A model generated the notes under the pieces. It was not told the origin of the DNA and made no database searches. It was given only the letters and a program-made list of their open reading frames with translations. Shown here piece after piece: positions 46,652 through 55,398 of a DNA stretch of 64,000 nucleotides. The position numbers were made by a program, and so were the translations under genes. Origin of the DNA: Stenotrophomonas maltophilia (GTDB lineage: Bacteria; Pseudomonadota; Gammaproteobacteria; Xanthomonadales; Xanthomonadaceae); contig WNDS01000004.1 in NCBI GenBank assembly GCA_009912235.1, positions 434,001 through 498,000 on the forward strand. The letters run 5' to 3'. Position 1 is the first letter of the stretch; each line of letters starts with the position of its first letter.

Positions 46652-47980
46652 TCACCCCCGCTTCCACACCGGGAATGCCTGCGGCAGCTGCTGCCACAGC
46701 AGCGGGCCGGCGCGCATCTCGATGTCGTTCAACAGGCAGGCATCGAGCTCATCGCGCACGCGGCCTTCGTCCATGTGCACGCCAATCACCACCAGCTCCT
46801 GGCGGCGGTCGCCCCACAGCGGGTGCCACAGCTGCGCCAGCGTGCCGTAGCCGCCCTGCTGGCCGTATTCCTCCGGCGAGGGCAGCGGTGCACTCCAGCA
46901 CTGCGCCTGCTGCCGTGCCCAGCCCAGATCGGAATACGGCAGCGGTGTTGGCGGCAGCAACGGCGTGGTGTCTTCCAGCCCGGCGCGTACACGCTCGCGG
47001 GCGGCGTACCAGAAGCCGGCCGCCTGCGTGCGCGTGGCCGCGCCCACGCTGTTCAGTTCGCCCACCCAGTCCATGCGGTTGGCCAGCCAGAACCAGCCCT
47101 TGCTGCGGATCACGCCGCCCAGGCCCTCCTGCAGCGCGCGCGAGAAGCGCAGCGGGTGGAACGGCCGACGCGCGCGGTACACGAAGCTGGTGATGTCGTA
47201 TTCCTCGGTTTCCGGGGTGTGTTCGCCGCGCAGTTCCTTGATCCAGCCCGGTGCCTGCTGCGCGCGCTCGTAGTCGAAGCGGCCGGTATCAAGCAGCTCG
47301 TGCAGCGGCACCTGGCCGTGCGAGGACAGCAGCAGCCGCGCATCGCGGTTCAGCCCGCGCAGTACCGCCAGCGTGTCCTGCAGGGTTTCCTCTTCGGCCA
47401 GGTCGGCCTTGCTCACCACGATCACATCGGCGAACTCCACCTGCTCGCACAGCAGGTCCACCACGCCACGGTCGTCGTCCGGGCCGGCCTGCTGGCCGCG
47501 TTCGGCCAGGCGCAGCGTGGAACCGAAATCGGCCAGGAAGGCGCTGCCGTCCACTACGGTCACCATAGTGTCCAGCCGCGCGATGTCGCTCAGGCTGAAG
47601 CCATCCTCATCACGCACCGCGAAGGTTGCCGCCACCGGCATCGGCTCGCCAATACCGGTCGATTCGATTAGCAGGTAATCGTAGCGGCCGCTCTCGGCCA
47701 ACCGCCGCACTTCCTGCAGCAGGTCATCGCGCAGCGTGCAGCAGATGCAGCCATTGCTGAACTCCACCAGCGTTTCTTCGGTGCGGCGCAGCTCGGCACC
47801 GCCATCGCGCACCAGCTGGGCGTCGATGTTGACCTCGCTCATGTCGTTGACGATGACCGCCACGCGGCGGCCCTCGCGGTTGCGCAGGATCTGGTTCAGC
47901 AGGGTGGTCTTGCCGGCGCCCAGGAAACCGGACAGGACGGTGACGGGCAGGCGGGTATCGGGGGAGGCAACAGTGTTCAT
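46652..47980 (-). CDS. COG0523 (CobW/ZigA-type) GTPase, putative zinc chaperone
   Basis: A 442-residue G3E GTPase. Walker A is [20 protein letters not shown] (about 15-34), and the metal-binding CxCC motif is C78-I-C80-C81 in [15 protein letters not shown]. The switch region is [15 protein letters not shown], the base-recognition motif [11 protein letters not shown], and the C-terminal CobW_C domain spans about 275-430. ZigA-type proteins deliver zinc to enzymes under zinc starvation and are usually Zur-regulated; the AT-rich palindromic stretch just upstream fits that. Other metals (Co, Fe) remain possible. Confidence 0.9.
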   Translation of the reverse strand: MNTVASPDTRLPVTVLSGFLGAGKTTLLNQILRNREGRRVAVIVNDMSEVNIDAQLVRDGGAELRRTEETLVEFSNGCICCTLRDDLLQEVRRLAESGRYDYLLIESTGIGEPMPVAATFAVRDEDGFSLSDIARLDTMVTVVDGSAFLADFGSTLRLAERGQQAGPDDDRGVVDLLCEQVEFADVIVVSKADLAEEETLQDTLAVLRGLNRDARLLLSSHGQVPLHELLDTGRFDYERAQQAPGWIKELRGEHTPETEEYDITSFVYRARRPFHPLRFSRALQEGLGGVIRSKGWFWLANRMDWVGELNSVGAATRTQAAGFWYAARERVRAGLEDTTPLLPPTPLPYSDLGWARQQAQCWSAPLPSPEEYGQQGGYGTLAQLWHPLWGDRRQELVVIGVHMDEGRVRDELDACLLNDIEMRAGPLLWQQLPQAFPVWKRG

Positions 47981-48010
47981 GCGGGACAGCAGCGGCGGCG
48001 GGAACGGAAA

Positions 48011-48030
48011 TTTTACTGTATAATATATGT
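48011..48030. promoter_or_regulatory. AT-rich possible Zur operator upstream of the COG0523 gene
   Basis: TTTTACTGTATAATATATGT, 31-50 nt upstream of the start of the COG0523 GTPase gene, is the only AT-rich tract in this GC-rich gap. It is partly palindromic (TATAATATA core). Position and composition are like Zur boxes in related bacteria, but I cannot match it to a consensus here. Confidence 0.35.
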
Positions 48031-48125
48031 CAAGTCAGCGGCGGCCCGGGGCCGGATCCCCTGCTCTCTCTCCAAGGCCATTGGATCCGGTCCCGGCCCC
48101 GACCCTGCCCCGCCGGCCGTGCCGC

Positions 48126-48398
48126 CTAGCGCCCGTAGCGCTTCAGCAGCTCCACCAGCACCTGGGCCTCGTCCGCCCGCACCTGCGGGTCCTCGGCGGC
48201 CGCCACGTGCTCCTGCAGGTGGTCGTGCAGCAGCTCCATCAGCAGGCTGTGCGCCGCGCCGCGTACCGCTGCCACCTGTACCAGCACGTCGGCACAGTCG
48301 CCGCCCTGCTCCAGCGCGGTTTCCAGCGCCCCCACCTGCCCGCCCAGCCGGCGGACGCGGGTGAGTAGCTGTTTCCGGTTCTTGTGTGTATGTGCCAT
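48126..48398 (-). CDS. dmeR: CsoR/RcnR-family metal-sensing repressor (DmeR-like)
   Basis: A 90-residue all-helical repressor. Metal-site residues follow the Ni/Co-sensing RcnR pattern: N-terminal His3 (AHTHKN), Cys35 (GGDCADVL), His60 and His64 (LHDHLQEHV). Formaldehyde-sensing FrmR is the near relative, but the partner gene argues for metal sensing. ATG 48398 is 46 bp from the divergent dmeF start. Such DmeR proteins release DNA when Co2+ or Ni2+ bind. Confidence 0.85.
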   Translation of the reverse strand: MAHTHKNRKQLLTRVRRLGGQVGALETALEQGGDCADVLVQVAAVRGAAHSLLMELLHDHLQEHVAAAEDPQVRADEAQVLVELLKRYGR

Positions 48399-48407
48399 GC
48401 CCGGATC

Positions 48408-48426
48408 ATATACCCTATGGGGATAT
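48408..48426. promoter_or_regulatory. Operator for the RcnR-like repressor
   Basis: ATATACCCTATGGGGATAT is a near-perfect palindrome with a CCC/GGG core and flanking TA-rich arms, the layout of RcnR and DmeR operators. It fills the middle of the 46-bp gap between the divergent repressor and transporter genes, so one site could control both. Confidence 0.7.
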
Positions 48427-48444
48427 CCACACAGCCCCGCCGCC

Positions 48445-49404
48445 ATGCAACTGGACGCCCTCGCCAACGCCCACCGCCACCACCACCACTTCGATGAAGG
48501 CAACCCGCTGGCCGAGCGCAGCACCCGCCGCGCGTTCTGGCTGACCGCCGTGATGATGGTGGTGGAGATCATCGGCGGCTGGTGGTTCAACTCCATGGCG
48601 GTGCTGGCCGATGGCTGGCACATGAGCTCGCACGCGCTGGCACTGGGCCTGTCCGTGTTCGCCTACCGCTGCGCCCGCCACTACGCACGCGATCCACGCT
48701 TTGCCTTCGGTACCTGGAAGATCGAGATCCTGGCCGGCTACACCAGCGCCATCGCACTACTGGGCGTGGCCGCGCTGATGGTGGTGCAGTCGCTGCAGCG
48801 CCTGTGGCAACCGGCCGCCATCCACTACAACGAGGCCATCGTCATCGGTGTGGCGGGCCTGCTGGTGAACCTGGTCTGCGCCTGGTGGCTGTACCACAGC
48901 TCGGGGCATGCGCATGCACATGGCCACGCGCACGACCACCACGGCCATGCGCATGACGCGCACCACGAGGCGCACGGCCACGACCTCAACCTGCGCTCGG
49001 CCTACGTGCACGTGCTGGCCGACGCCGCCACCTCGGTGCTGGCCATCGTCGCCCTGCTGGGCGGCAAGCTGTTCGGCATTGCGTGGCTGGACCCGCTGAT
49101 GGGGCTGGTCGGCGCTGTGCTGGTGGCCGCCTGGGCCTTCGGCCTGCTGCGCGATACCGGCCGCATCCTGCTGGATGCGCAGATGGATGCCCCGGTGGTG
49201 GCCGAGGTGCGCGAGGCCATCGAACAGGGTCCCTGGCAGGCGCGCCTGTCCGACCTGCACGTCTGGCAGGTGGGCCGTGGCAAGTACGCGGTGGCCGCCA
49301 GCGTGGTCACCGCCGATACCGCGCTGGACGCCGATGCGGTGCGCCACGCGCTGGCCATCCACGAGGAGCTGGTGCACGTCACCGTGGAAGTGCACCGCGC
49401 CTGA
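48445..49404 (+). CDS. dmeF: Cation diffusion facilitator, Co/Ni efflux transporter DmeF
   Basis: A 319-residue CDF antiporter of the inner membrane. The His-rich N-terminus (HRHHHHFDEG) and the long His/Asp loop (HAHGHAHDHHGHAHD, about 152-180) bind metal. Transport-site residues sit in SMAVLADGWHMSSHALALG (segment 2) and YVHVLADAATS (segment 5). The C-terminal cytoplasmic domain carries LHVWQVGRGKYAVAASVV. ATG 48445 is chosen by homology. Expected function is export of excess Co2+/Ni2+ (possibly Zn2+). It is paired divergently with the RcnR/DmeR-type repressor. Confidence 0.9.
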   Translation: MQLDALANAHRHHHHFDEGNPLAERSTRRAFWLTAVMMVVEIIGGWWFNSMAVLADGWHMSSHALALGLSVFAYRCARHYARDPRFAFGTWKIEILAGYTSAIALLGVAALMVVQSLQRLWQPAAIHYNEAIVIGVAGLLVNLVCAWWLYHSSGHAHAHGHAHDHHGHAHDAHHEAHGHDLNLRSAYVHVLADAATSVLAIVALLGGKLFGIAWLDPLMGLVGAVLVAAWAFGLLRDTGRILLDAQMDAPVVAEVREAIEQGPWQARLSDLHVWQVGRGKYAVAASVVTADTALDADAVRHALAIHEELVHVTVEVHRA

Positions 49405-49494
49405 GCGATACGTGCATTGCCTTGCCGAATTTCCGTAAGCGCCCGGCCGCGGCCCGGCCTACACTGCGCGCATCCGCCCTGCCGGGAGCTGCCG

Positions 49495-49911
49495 ATGCGC
49501 GCAACACGCCTGCTGCTGTCCACTGCACTGCTCTGGCTCGCCGCCTGCTCCGGCGGCGGCCCGCTGCCCTCCTCGTCCGACCCGCTGCTGGGCTGCTTCG
49601 CCACCGGCGCGCGCAAACCGCCGGATTTCCGCATCGAGCGCGAGGATGGCCGCTACTTCGTCGCCTTCCTGCGCAACGACAAGTGGGAGCGCCAGCCGCC
49701 ACCGCTGTACAAGGCCAGCCGCAGCGACATCAGCCGCTATTTTCGCGATGACGCCGACCAAATCGGCGATGCCCTGATCCGCCAGTCCGGCGGCTTCGGC
49801 ATCTTCCATTTCAACAAGGGCGCCACGTTGAAGGGCAAGGCCAGCGACAGCGATTACATGGCGCTGATGCTGATCGGTGCCGGGCCGGTGTACCCGGTGA
49901 AGTGCGGGTAA
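49495..49911 (+). CDS. Putative lipoprotein
   Basis: A 138-residue protein with signal MRATRLLLSTALLWLAACSG (lipobox LAAC). The mature part (PLLGCFATGARKPPDFRIER, YFRDDADQIGDALIRQSGG) has a second and third Cys (LGC, VKCG) that may pair. ATG 49495 follows GGGAGCTGCC. It is presumably outer- or inner-membrane anchored and I do not recognise the family. It stands alone downstream of dmeF with 90 bp between. Confidence 0.72.
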   Translation: MRATRLLLSTALLWLAACSGGGPLPSSSDPLLGCFATGARKPPDFRIEREDGRYFVAFLRNDKWERQPPPLYKASRSDISRYFRDDADQIGDALIRQSGGFGIFHFNKGATLKGKASDSDYMALMLIGAGPVYPVKCG

Positions 49912-50040
49912 GGGCGTTACACGCTTGGGCGACAGAATAAGGAAAGTTTGAAACAGCCCCATACCCACCCTAGGTCACAGTCAAGGCGTTGAACTTTGTT
50001 GACCCTCGTGTCTCCGCAACTCTGGAACGGAGATTCGCAG

Positions 50041-50718
50041 ATGAACAAGCGCCTTCTAGCTTTAGTGGTGACCATGATCATGGCTATGCCCGCCTACGCC
50101 GACACTCCTCTGAGCATCGACAGGACCGAACGCAGCCCCCAAGGCGAACTGCTCATCGTTCGCCGCACCACATGGCCGGATTTCGATGGTGGAACCGTCC
50201 AGGTAGACCAACATCTGAAACCGGATGGATATGGTCGTCTCATCTATCGATACAAGGACCAGACAGATGCCACAAAAATCTACCGCCAGGCATTCTGCGC
50301 CACCATGGATATGGAAGCCTCTCAGGGAGAAGGAATGGTAAAGGGGCCGGCAACTGGCTGGGCATGCACCAGGGAATTGGGAGCCAACGGGCAAAGCTCC
50401 CTAATGGGGCCAAAGAGCATCGACTGGGTAACAGCAACGGCACCAAGTGGGCGGGTTCCTGCTGGGACCTCTTATTTCTCGACCGGACAGATGGCCGCAG
50501 AAAGCTCTGTTGCCGGAGCCCGGACAGCAACAGTTGGAGTGGATAATGGCCGATGCCAGTTCAGTGATACTCGCCATTACTCGTCCCCCTTCTCACTCAG
50601 GGAAGGAGTAGGTGTCGTCTGCACTGTGCATGAGTCACGCTTCGTAAGCACATCGTTGGACGTGTGCATACCCAGGCAATGTGCGTCCAACCGTGGAACG
50701 CAATTTGCTCAAAAGTAA
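50041..50718 (+). CDS. Exported hypothetical protein of atypical base composition
   Basis: A 225-residue protein with a signal peptide (MNKRLLALVVTMIMAMPAYA). The mature part contains six or so cysteines (FCATMD, WACTREL, RCQFSDT, VCTVHES, DVCIPRQC), suggesting disulfides. ATG 50041 follows GGAACGGAGATTCGCAG. GC content is visibly lower than neighbours and codon choice is less biased, pointing to recent transfer. No domain is recognised. A GC-rich hairpin follows the stop. Confidence 0.7.
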   Translation: MNKRLLALVVTMIMAMPAYADTPLSIDRTERSPQGELLIVRRTTWPDFDGGTVQVDQHLKPDGYGRLIYRYKDQTDATKIYRQAFCATMDMEASQGEGMVKGPATGWACTRELGANGQSSLMGPKSIDWVTATAPSGRVPAGTSYFSTGQMAAESSVAGARTATVGVDNGRCQFSDTRHYSSPFSLREGVGVVCTVHESRFVSTSLDVCIPRQCASNRGTQFAQK

Positions 50719-50724
50719 GACACC

Positions 50725-50754
50725 CCCGGCGGCCTTCCAGAAGAGGCCGCCGGG
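50725..50754 (+). terminator. Hairpin after the atypical exported protein
   Basis: CCCGGCGGCC-ttccagaaga-GGCCGCCGGG, a perfect 10-bp stem 6 nt after the stop. There is no T-tract after it. Confidence 0.65.
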
Positions 50755-50890
50755 ATCTGAATCGCTGAAACGACCAGGACAGCCTGAACCGTCACCGATT
50801 TCTCCAGGTTGAGGTGAGGGAACGCTCGTCCTGCCGCTGAGGGAAGCTGCGGTACCATGCCCTCCCCCCGACCTGCCCCGGTACACCGCC

Positions 50891-51733
50891 GTGCCCCACT
50901 ACACCGGCCCCCTGCTGACCCGTGACTCCGCCGCTGCCCTGCAGGCTGCCCACGCCAAGGGATCCTCGGCATGGCAGGGCTCGCTGGATCTGGGACGCAG
51001 CGAGGATACCGTGGCCGTGGGCGCAGACGGCTTCCAGTTCCGTGGCCAGCACTACCCATGGCCGGGCAAGCTGAAGGACCGCACGCTGTACCACTGGGAT
51101 GGCGAAGAATTCGCACCGATCTCGCGCTTCAGCGGCTCGCTGATCAAGCTGGTGCCCACCGAGTGGGGCGCGCCCACCTTCGAGATCGACGGCATCAAGA
51201 TGCTGCCCACCTCCAAGCTGTCGCCGTTCGAGGATGCGCGCCGCAAGGTGGAACTGGTCGCCCCGGCCGGTAAAAGCATCCTGGATACCTGCGGCGGGCT
51301 TGGCTACTTCGCCGCCTGCGCCCTGGAGGCCGGCGTGGGCCGCATCCAGTCGTTCGAAAAGAACGCCGACGTGATGTGGCTTCGTACGTTGAACCCGTGG
51401 TCGCCCGACCCGAATTCGGCCGCCGCCGGCGGGCGCCTGCACTTCAGCCACGGCGATGTCTCGCAGCAGATCGAACAGATTGCCAGCAGCAGCGTCGACG
51501 CCATCCTGCATGACCCGCCGCGCTTCGGCATTGCCGGCGAGCTCTATTCGCAGGTGTTCTATGACCACCTCGCCCGAGTCATCCGCAAGGGCGGCCGCTT
51601 GTTCCACTACACCGGTGCACCGAACAAACTCACCAGCGGCCGCGATGTGCCGCGCGAAGTGGCCACGCGACTGGAAAAGGCCGGGTTCAAGGCTGAGTTG
51701 GCGCTCGATGGCGTGCTGGCTGTGCGGCGCTGA
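50891..51733 (+). CDS. Class I SAM-dependent methyltransferase-like protein
   Basis: A 280-residue cytoplasmic protein. The SAM-binding motif I is ILDTCGGLGYFAACALEAG (about 134-152), the acidic motif II is IQSFEKNADVMWL and motif IV is DAILHDPPRFGIAGELYSQV, with DPPR in place of the usual catalytic NPPY. RKGGRLFHYTGAPNK is the last strand region. It looks like the COG2521-type predicted methyltransferases; the substrate is unknown. The start is GTG 50891 after an overall poor ribosome site. Confidence 0.8.
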   Translation: MPHYTGPLLTRDSAAALQAAHAKGSSAWQGSLDLGRSEDTVAVGADGFQFRGQHYPWPGKLKDRTLYHWDGEEFAPISRFSGSLIKLVPTEWGAPTFEIDGIKMLPTSKLSPFEDARRKVELVAPAGKSILDTCGGLGYFAACALEAGVGRIQSFEKNADVMWLRTLNPWSPDPNSAAAGGRLHFSHGDVSQQIEQIASSSVDAILHDPPRFGIAGELYSQVFYDHLARVIRKGGRLFHYTGAPNKLTSGRDVPREVATRLEKAGFKAELALDGVLAVRR

Positions 51734-51736
51734 GCG

Positions 51737-52705
51737 CTACTCGTAGTTCACCTTCGCCAGCTGCTTCACCCACGACGGCACTTCCGGCTCCTTGCCGTAG
51801 AAGTCCTTGGGCTTCTTCTCGGCCATCGCCCAGCGGTGCAGCCAGCTGGGCCCGTAGCGGCCATCGTAGCCGGTGGTGCCGCGTGCATAGGCCGGGTCGC
51901 GCAGCGCTTCATCCAGTGAAATGAGACGGTAGCCGCGCCGCTGGGTGGCCGCCACCAGTTCGGCGAACGCGGCCGCGTTGAGTTCGTTGGCGTGCATCAG
52001 CCACACCTGCGGCAGCGCATAGCCCAGCAGCGCCTGCGACTGCTGTTCGTAGTAATCCAGCTTGTTCAGCATGTACGGCACATAGCCCCTGCGCAGGCGC
52101 AGCAGCGTGGCCTCGCGCTCGGCACCGGACGGCTGTTCGTTCATCACGTTGGCGTAGGCGAAGGCCCAGACCCACTCGCCGTTGTCCACGGTAACCGGCG
52201 CGATGCGGTAACCGTGCTCGGCAAAGAAGGTGTCCATCTGCGCGCGGTCCTCAGCGGTGCGGCCGGCACGCAGGTACGGGTGGCGCATGTAACGCGGCAC
52301 CTGCCCGCGCTCGGCCAGCAGCGGGCGCAACTGCTGTTCGCCGCGCAGGAAATCCTGCTGGAACGCGGCCACGCCCTTCGCATTGAGATCCATGTGCGAC
52401 CAGGCGTGGTTGCCCAGCTCGTAGCCGGCATCGCGCCAGTCGCGCAGCATCTGCACGCGCTCCGGGCGTACCTGGCCATCCACTTCCAGCTTGTTTTCGT
52501 TGACGAAGCCGACCACCGGCACACCGGCCTGGCGCAGTTGCTGCTGCAGCGCCGCGTGGCGCGCCTGCAGATCGGCCGGCACGATCTCGTCCAGCCGTGC
52601 CCAGGGCAGATCGTCGATGGTGACGGCAATGCGCCGGTCGGGCCCGGCCGCATGAACGGCCAGGGAAAGCAGCAGCAATGGCAACGCGCGCAGCAATGAT
52701 CGCAT
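51737..52705 (-). CDS. Exported polysaccharide deacetylase (NodB-fold)
   Basis: A 322-residue CE4-family protein. Signal peptide MRSLLRALPLLLLSLAVHAA; ATG 52705 follows GAGGAGGGACCCC. Metal triad residues: Asp pair in AVTIDDLPWARL and His pair in LGNHAWSHMDLN. Arg in RHPYLRAG and a late QVWLMHANELNA complete the active site. It would remove acetyl groups from a cell-wall or surface polysaccharide in the periplasm. Length and start agree with xanthomonad homologues. Confidence 0.9.
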   Translation of the reverse strand: MRSLLRALPLLLLSLAVHAAGPDRRIAVTIDDLPWARLDEIVPADLQARHAALQQQLRQAGVPVVGFVNENKLEVDGQVRPERVQMLRDWRDAGYELGNHAWSHMDLNAKGVAAFQQDFLRGEQQLRPLLAERGQVPRYMRHPYLRAGRTAEDRAQMDTFFAEHGYRIAPVTVDNGEWVWAFAYANVMNEQPSGAEREATLLRLRRGYVPYMLNKLDYYEQQSQALLGYALPQVWLMHANELNAAAFAELVAATQRRGYRLISLDEALRDPAYARGTTGYDGRYGPSWLHRWAMAEKKPKDFYGKEPEVPSWVKQLAKVNYE

Positions 52706-52834
52706 GGGGTCCCTCCTCGATGAAGCTGTGATCATAGGGCCATCGCACGGCGCCATGCTGCAGCCGTGACCACCGTCATGGGCGGTTGCCGGCGTATCGG
52801 CGATGATAGGGCCGCTTGAACAGGAGAGCGAAGC

Positions 52835-53512
52835 ATGGAGGCGTTGTACCTGCTGGTGCGGCTGGTCGCACCGCTGCTGGCGGCCGTGATGGTCGCCGTA
52901 CTGATCCTGGCAGGGGGCCGGCGGCGCGCGAAGCGCCTGCCGCCGGTGCCACTGCTGCCCGAGCACTGCCTGTCACCCCACCCCGCTGCACAGCGGCGCT
53001 TCCGGCGCCTGCTGCGTCGCAAGCCGCAGTTGCGCACGCAGGCGCGGCCCGCAGAGATGCCGCGCCGCTGGGGCATTGCCGCTGGCGTGCTGGGGGTACT
53101 GGCATCGATCGGCACCAGCCTGGCGATGCCTGGTGGCGCCCATTTCCAGGTGGCCGTGGAACGCATGGTGGGTTACCCGGCCACGGTGATCGAACTGCAG
53201 GTAACGGCCTCTGCGCAGGCGAACCTCATGCAGGCCTGGCAGCCGCTGCTGCAGCCGGCAGCACGCGAGGTGGTGATGCGCTATCCCCTTCCGCGCAACA
53301 ACCACCCCATGGTCGACAGCGCGGTTCAGCCCGTTCTGGTTAGCCAACACGGCGATCGGTTGCAGGTGGCCACCGCAGTGCCCGTGGACCACAGCAGCCT
53401 GCGCCAAGCCCTGGCCGAATGCGCAGGCATCGCCCCTTCCGCCCTGCGGCTGCACGATGCAGCGCGCTTTACTCCCACGTGGCAGTGGGGCTGGGCGCCG
53501 CTGGCTGAGTAA
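52835..53512 (+). CDS. Hypothetical membrane protein
   Basis: A 225-residue protein with two hydrophobic segments: residues about 5-26 (LVRLVAPLLAAVMVAVLILA) and about 80-97 (WGIAAGVLGVLASIGTSLAM), with an Arg-rich loop between them. The rest (100-225) is probably periplasmic. No family is recognised. ATG 52835 follows CAGGAGAGCGAAGC. It is divergent from the deacetylase. Confidence 0.65.
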   Translation: MEALYLLVRLVAPLLAAVMVAVLILAGGRRRAKRLPPVPLLPEHCLSPHPAAQRRFRRLLRRKPQLRTQARPAEMPRRWGIAAGVLGVLASIGTSLAMPGGAHFQVAVERMVGYPATVIELQVTASAQANLMQAWQPLLQPAAREVVMRYPLPRNNHPMVDSAVQPVLVSQHGDRLQVATAVPVDHSSLRQALAECAGIAPSALRLHDAARFTPTWQWGWAPLAE

Positions 53513-53518
53513 GCTGCG

Positions 53519-53692
53519 CTACTCCCCGCGCGGCAGCTTCGCCGCCCACATGTTGTCCACCAGGTTCGGGTAGGGCCGGCCGTTTTCCTCGGCGCGCTGG
53601 CGAGCAGCGCCCTTCTGCGCCGCCGACAGCGGCTGCGATTTCTGGCCCTTCGGGTTGGGCTTCTTCCACGGCGGGGTGCGGGAGTGGCGCAT
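53519..53692 (-). CDS. Small conserved basic protein
   Basis: A 57-residue peptide starting MRHSRTPPWKKPNPKGQKSQ, with AAQKGAARQRAEENGRPYPN and LVDNMWAAKLPRGE. It is of a type found widely in Xanthomonadaceae without a function. ATG 53692 is the family start; a further ATG 18 nt upstream adds MRHHLR. It is small, soluble and strongly basic. Confidence 0.7.
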   Translation of the reverse strand: MRHSRTPPWKKPNPKGQKSQPLSAAQKGAARQRAEENGRPYPNLVDNMWAAKLPRGE

Positions 53693-53764
53693 GCGCAGAT
53701 GATGCCGCACGCACCGGCGAACGTGTGTGAACAGCGGGGCAGGTGCGCCCTGCCCCGCGTGGCG

Positions 53765-54577
53765 TCACTTCTTCAGGAAGTTCAGCAGGGCAAGGTTGAA
53801 GTCATCGGCGTGGCTGGTGTTGCAGCCGTGCGGCGGGTCCTTCAGCACCACCAGCTCGCTGCCGCTGATGGCGGCGTGGGTGCGCTTGCCCGAGCCTTCG
53901 AACGGCACGGTGGCATCGCTGTCGCCGTGCAGCACCAGCGTGGGCACGCTCACCTTCTTCAGGTCCGCGCGGAAATCGGTGGTGGCAAAGGCCTTCATGC
54001 AGCCCAGCGCGGCGGTCTGGTCGGACTGGTGGCACAGCGCGATGGCTTCCTTGCGCTGGCTTTCAGTCACCTTCAGCTGGCCGTTGGCGCTGAAGAAATC
54101 GTTGGTGAAGCCATCGAAGAAGGCCTCGCGGTCTTTCTCCAGGCCTTCGCGCATCTGGTCGGCCTTCTCCTGCGGCAGCGGGCCGTCGGGGTTGTCGGCG
54201 GACTTCAGCAGATACGGTGGCACCGCCGAGGCGAACACCACGCTGTGCAGAGGGTCTTCGCCGTGGTTGGCATTGTAGCGCGCCACCTCGCCACCGCCCA
54301 TCGAGAAGCCGACCAGGCTGACGTCCTTCAGGTCCAGGTCCTCGATGATGCCGGCCAGATCGGCGGCCAGGGTGTCGTACTCGTAGCCGTCGGCCGGCTT
54401 GTCCGAACGGCCGAAGCCGCGGCGGTCATAGGCAATCACCCGGTAGCCGGCATCGCGCAGCACCGGCACCTGCGGCTTCCAGGCATCGGCAGAGAGCGGC
54501 CAGCCATGAATGAGGATGATCGGGCGGCCGGTGCCACCGGAATCTTCAACGTGCAGGCGAACGCGGGAAGCAGCCAT
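53765..54577 (-). CDS. Alpha/beta hydrolase, non-haem haloperoxidase-like
   Basis: A 270-residue serine hydrolase. Oxyanion motif LIHGWPLS, nucleophile in SLVGFSMGGGEVARY, acid in LVLHGDSDATVPFE and His in HGCNTSHADDFN. Sequence type and length match the esterase/bromoperoxidase group with RRGFGRSDKPADGYEYDT. No signal peptide. It is the sole gene of its transcript. Perhydrolase or esterase activity is likely; the natural substrate is unknown. Confidence 0.92.
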   Translation of the reverse strand: MAASRVRLHVEDSGGTGRPIILIHGWPLSADAWKPQVPVLRDAGYRVIAYDRRGFGRSDKPADGYEYDTLAADLAGIIEDLDLKDVSLVGFSMGGGEVARYNANHGEDPLHSVVFASAVPPYLLKSADNPDGPLPQEKADQMREGLEKDREAFFDGFTNDFFSANGQLKVTESQRKEAIALCHQSDQTAALGCMKAFATTDFRADLKKVSVPTLVLHGDSDATVPFEGSGKRTHAAISGSELVVLKDPPHGCNTSHADDFNLALLNFLKK

Positions 54578-54715
54578 GGTGACTCCTGGGGAAGGGGGAG
54601 TACGCAGGCTAGGCGGGCTGGGCTACGGGGCTCGTGAAGGAAATGGCGCAGCCGCTGACACCGCCTGCACACCGCCGGCCGGGGCATGCGGTTGGGCACC
54701 ACGACCCGCGCCCAT

Positions 54716-54791
54716 GTAGATCCACGCCATGCGTGGATGCCTTACCCACCGCGCGCGCCAGACGCCCGTGCCGGGCAAGCCCGGCACCTAC
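54716..54791. repeat. Two dispersed palindromes
   Basis: GTAGATCCACGCCATGCGTG+GATGC (54716-54740) and GTGCCGGGCAAGCCCGGCAC+CTAC (54768-54791) lie in the 230-bp gap between the hydrolase and the next gene. They share the GTAG / CTAC ends of the SMAG class. Confidence 0.75.
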
Positions 54792-54808
54792 CAGAAGCCG
54801 GCTCCGCC

Positions 54809-55227
54809 TCAACGCCCGCGCGTATCAACCCACCGGCCACCCTCGAACACCAGCGGCAGCGCTACCGGCCCCGTGGGCGTGGACACGCGCAGCGTCAACG
54901 CCTGCCGCGTGCTCGTGCACGATGAAGTAATGCCCTCAAACCACCCACGCCCGGGCGACTGCGCATTGAAGGCCTGCAGCTGCCGGGCCGGCACCGCCGC
55001 ACCATCCACCGCAAGCCGCACCACCCTGACCGGGTGTGGCGAGGCGATCTCCAGTTCAATCATCGCGTTGCCGCAGCGCAGGCGGTGCGTGGAAGTGTAC
55101 TCGCGCGCAGGCGTGCCATCTTCCATGCGCAGCTCATCCAGCGTCTGCGCCGATGCCGCGCCCGCCGCCACAAAAACGCGGCCGCCAGGCAGAGCCGGGC
55201 AAGCGTGAACGGGGCTCTCGAATGCAT
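54809..55227 (-). pseudogene. Exported hypothetical protein with frameshift in the signal peptide
   Basis: ATG 55227 (GGAGAGACGACAG before it) opens MHSRAPFTLARLCLAAAFL, a good signal peptide. The frame changes at the A5 run 55172-55176 (TTTTT on the coding strand), and the mature part resumes as VAAGAASAQTLDELRMEDG to the stop at 54809. That part has a Cys pair (RLRCGN, TSSCTSTR) and a C-terminal VFEGGRWVDTRGR. One extra G after the run restores a single reading frame of about 139 codons. No family is recognised. Confidence 0.68.
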
Positions 55228-55398
55228 CTGTCGTCTCTCCGTGTGCCGCTGGCTGCGCGCGGTGTACGCCCCATCCTGCCATGGCATCGGATTCGTCGTC
55301 GCCTTTCGCGATTCACCCCACCGTTTCCCGGGTTCGTCGCACCGGCCCACGCGCCGCGCGGGGGCATGGCAGCCTGCAGCCTTTCCAGGAGCGGCCTC

